The position numbers and the translations under genes are program-made. Below, one piece after another: positions 62,330 to 64,000 of a DNA stretch of 64,000 nt. Under the pieces are notes generated by a model that was not told the DNA's origin, ran no database searches, and was given only the letters and a program-made list of their open reading frames with translations. Source of the DNA: Coffea arabica (lineage: Eukaryota; Streptophyta; Magnoliopsida; Gentianales; Rubiaceae); NCBI RefSeq assembly GCF_036785885.1, contig NC_092322.1, positions 12,484,466 through 12,548,465 of the forward strand, given 5' to 3'. Each line of letters opens with the position of its first letter. Position 1 is the stretch's first letter.

Positions 62330-64000
62330 CTTAGACTACTAGGTATCAAATAGGGAGGGAGTTGGAGGATACTAGGGCCATTAGGGGAGAGAAAATGAGA
62401 GACTTTTAGCAATTTCAAGTGCTCAAGAGTCCAATTTTTTTTTTTTTTACTAATTTTTATCTATTATGTAATTATTTTTGTCTTGCAAATTGATCATATA
62501 ACCAGGTGTAAAAAAGGTCGAGTTGGGAAATATTCTGGTCTGCTTTCAAGTATAGATTGTAATTTTTTTTTTAGAGTAAATCTTATATACACTGATAGTA
62601 GATGCACTATTACCATTTGATTCATGACATTCGTGTAAAAGTTGAATTTCAAATTCAAATTTTATATAATTGTCATTCATCTAACGCCGATAATATATAC
62701 ACTGTTAGTATAGGAAAGATTAATCATTTTTTTATAAAAAAAAAAAAAAAGTGAAATTCTAAAATTTACCCTGAGATGATTAAATTTCCATAATCAACTT
62801 TGACAAAATTTAGATCAAACAAGAACATGCAAAGAATAATATATTCAGTGAATTGTGGGACGTGTTACCTAACTTTCAGTTTTTTAGTAAAAGGAAGGAA
62901 AAGCAAAGCAACCGCCAATTTAGATTTTAGCCCGTTTGTGGGCCATTACCACTCAACTACCATATGCCAAGTTCCAAAAGGGAGGTCATTGGTTCTTCTG
63001 GCAATTAATTAAAAGAATCAGGAAGTTTGCATGTGAATTGGCTCTTGAATGAAACCAAAAGAAGTCAAGGGACCCATTTTCACTAACAAAACTGATGAAC
63101 AAAGTTCATATGAATGAGAAGAAGATGACAAGAGATTGAGCGGTTCTATAGTGAGAAGCTTTGAATTGCATGATGGAAAGTATACTCTTCAAGAAGAAAA
63201 AAAAAAAAAAAAAAGGCAGTTTGCTCAATTGCATGATTACATGCATGCAATTGTAGTGGATTAGCATGTTCTTCTTATGATTGCCATTAATCTTGCACAT
63301 CCACATAATTATTCTCAATCAGAATCTATAATTATTTAATATCACTGTAGATTATTCTTATGATTACAAGCGGTTTGGTTCAAGTTTGATAAAAAAAACC
63401 CATGGAGTGTTTGGTTAAGGTTAAGGCTTCCGAACGTAGAAATTCTTGGTTCTATTCCCCTGCTCCCTTCCCGCTTCTTAAATCCCTCCTCTCCCTTGCT
63501 AGGAAAAAAAAATCTTTAAAAAAAAAAAAAAAAAAAAAGCTTTACTGCAATGGGTCTTAATAATAAAAAAATAATGATAAATAAAACCCTAATCTTTCAT
63601 ATTTAATCATGAAACTCATTAATTGACTGACTTTAAAGCAACATTATGTATGAATACAATATGAAATTAAAACCCATTTCTGGTCTTAAAATTCACTTAC
63701 CAAACACCTCCCTAGTAGAATCAATTTTTGGTGGATTGACTAGTTAGTGGAATTAATAAAAACATGATACTGCATCTACAAGCACCATGCATTGTCTGTT
63801 TCTTTTTAGTCAGCAGTCTTTGCTTAAAACCTTTTTTTTTTTCTGTTAAAACTCTTGGTCTTGACCTGCATTGCATGTGATCTTTTGTTTCTAATGAACC
63901 GACTACTACATTTTCTACCTGATCAACCTTATTAAATAATTGAATGCATTGTAAAAAATACACAAGTGTGTGCATGAATCATGATCAATGATTAGTGTCT
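62330..64000. other. Upstream and intergenic DNA of the ERF gene
   Basis: No gene recognised. A short inverted repeat encloses 62577-62710 (ATATACACTGATAGTA / TAACAGTGTATA-type ends), perhaps a small MITE. A block at about 63405-63540 (GTTTGGTTAAGGTTAAGGC, then TGGTTCTATTCCCC, then a 20-A tail) may be a degenerate SINE. Confidence 0.35.

Overview
The window is nuclear DNA from a flowering plant, most likely a eudicot and possibly an asterid. The evidence is intron-bearing plant gene families (CYP71-clan P450s, an AP2/ERF factor, a defensin-like peptide, a berberine-bridge-like gene, a VPS51 fragment), AT-rich intergenic DNA, and a typical plant transposon load (copia, hAT, Mutator, Helitron, LINE, SINE, MITE). 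Species cannot be fixed from the sequence; the P450 style resembles what I know from Rubiaceae and other asterids, but that is only an impression.

Layout. 1-11 kb holds transposons and repeats: a broken Mutator-like transposase (minus strand), a likely Helitron end, a nested tandem repeat, a tRNA-type SINE and a copia element with near-identical LTRs but a decayed interior. 11.8-52.3 kb is a tandem array of related cytochrome P450 genes, all on the plus strand, each built of two exons with one phase-0 intron. Subgroup A comprises an intact gene at 11884-13760, an orphan exon-2 copy at 13966-14923, a pseudogene at 15754-16760, and an intact gene at 21678-23439. Subgroup B comprises an intact gene at 26924-28893, a pseudogene at 31010-32843, a gene at 45020-50405 broken only by two transposon insertions, and a relic at 50542-52292 split by a hAT element. 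Three of eight copies look functional.

Between the array members lie a 5'-truncated LINE, two kinds of palindromic MITE, a 1.3-kb hAT-type element, a partial VPS51 (GARP complex) pseudogene that still has its introns, and a gag-protease-only copia element. 54-64 kb carries a small secreted defensin-like gene (two exons), a heavily broken berberine-bridge-like pseudogene, a minus-strand SINE with a 14-bp target duplication, a second inverted copy of the hAT-type element, and an intact single-exon AP2/ERF gene of the LEAFY PETIOLE (ERF086) type on the minus strand with a SINE abutting its stop codon.

How it works together: the three intact P450s are ER-bound mono-oxygenases, probably of specialised metabolism, with unknown substrates. 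The array shows repeated birth and death: tandem duplication, gene-conversion mosaicism in the orphan exon 2, and inactivation by frameshift or insertion. No other clearly co-functional biosynthetic gene is intact here. The broken berberine-bridge-like oxidase is the only hint of a former wider cluster. Exact target-site duplications could be read directly for the copia element, both hAT copies, the second hAT family, the solo LTR and a SINE, so their borders are given to the base.
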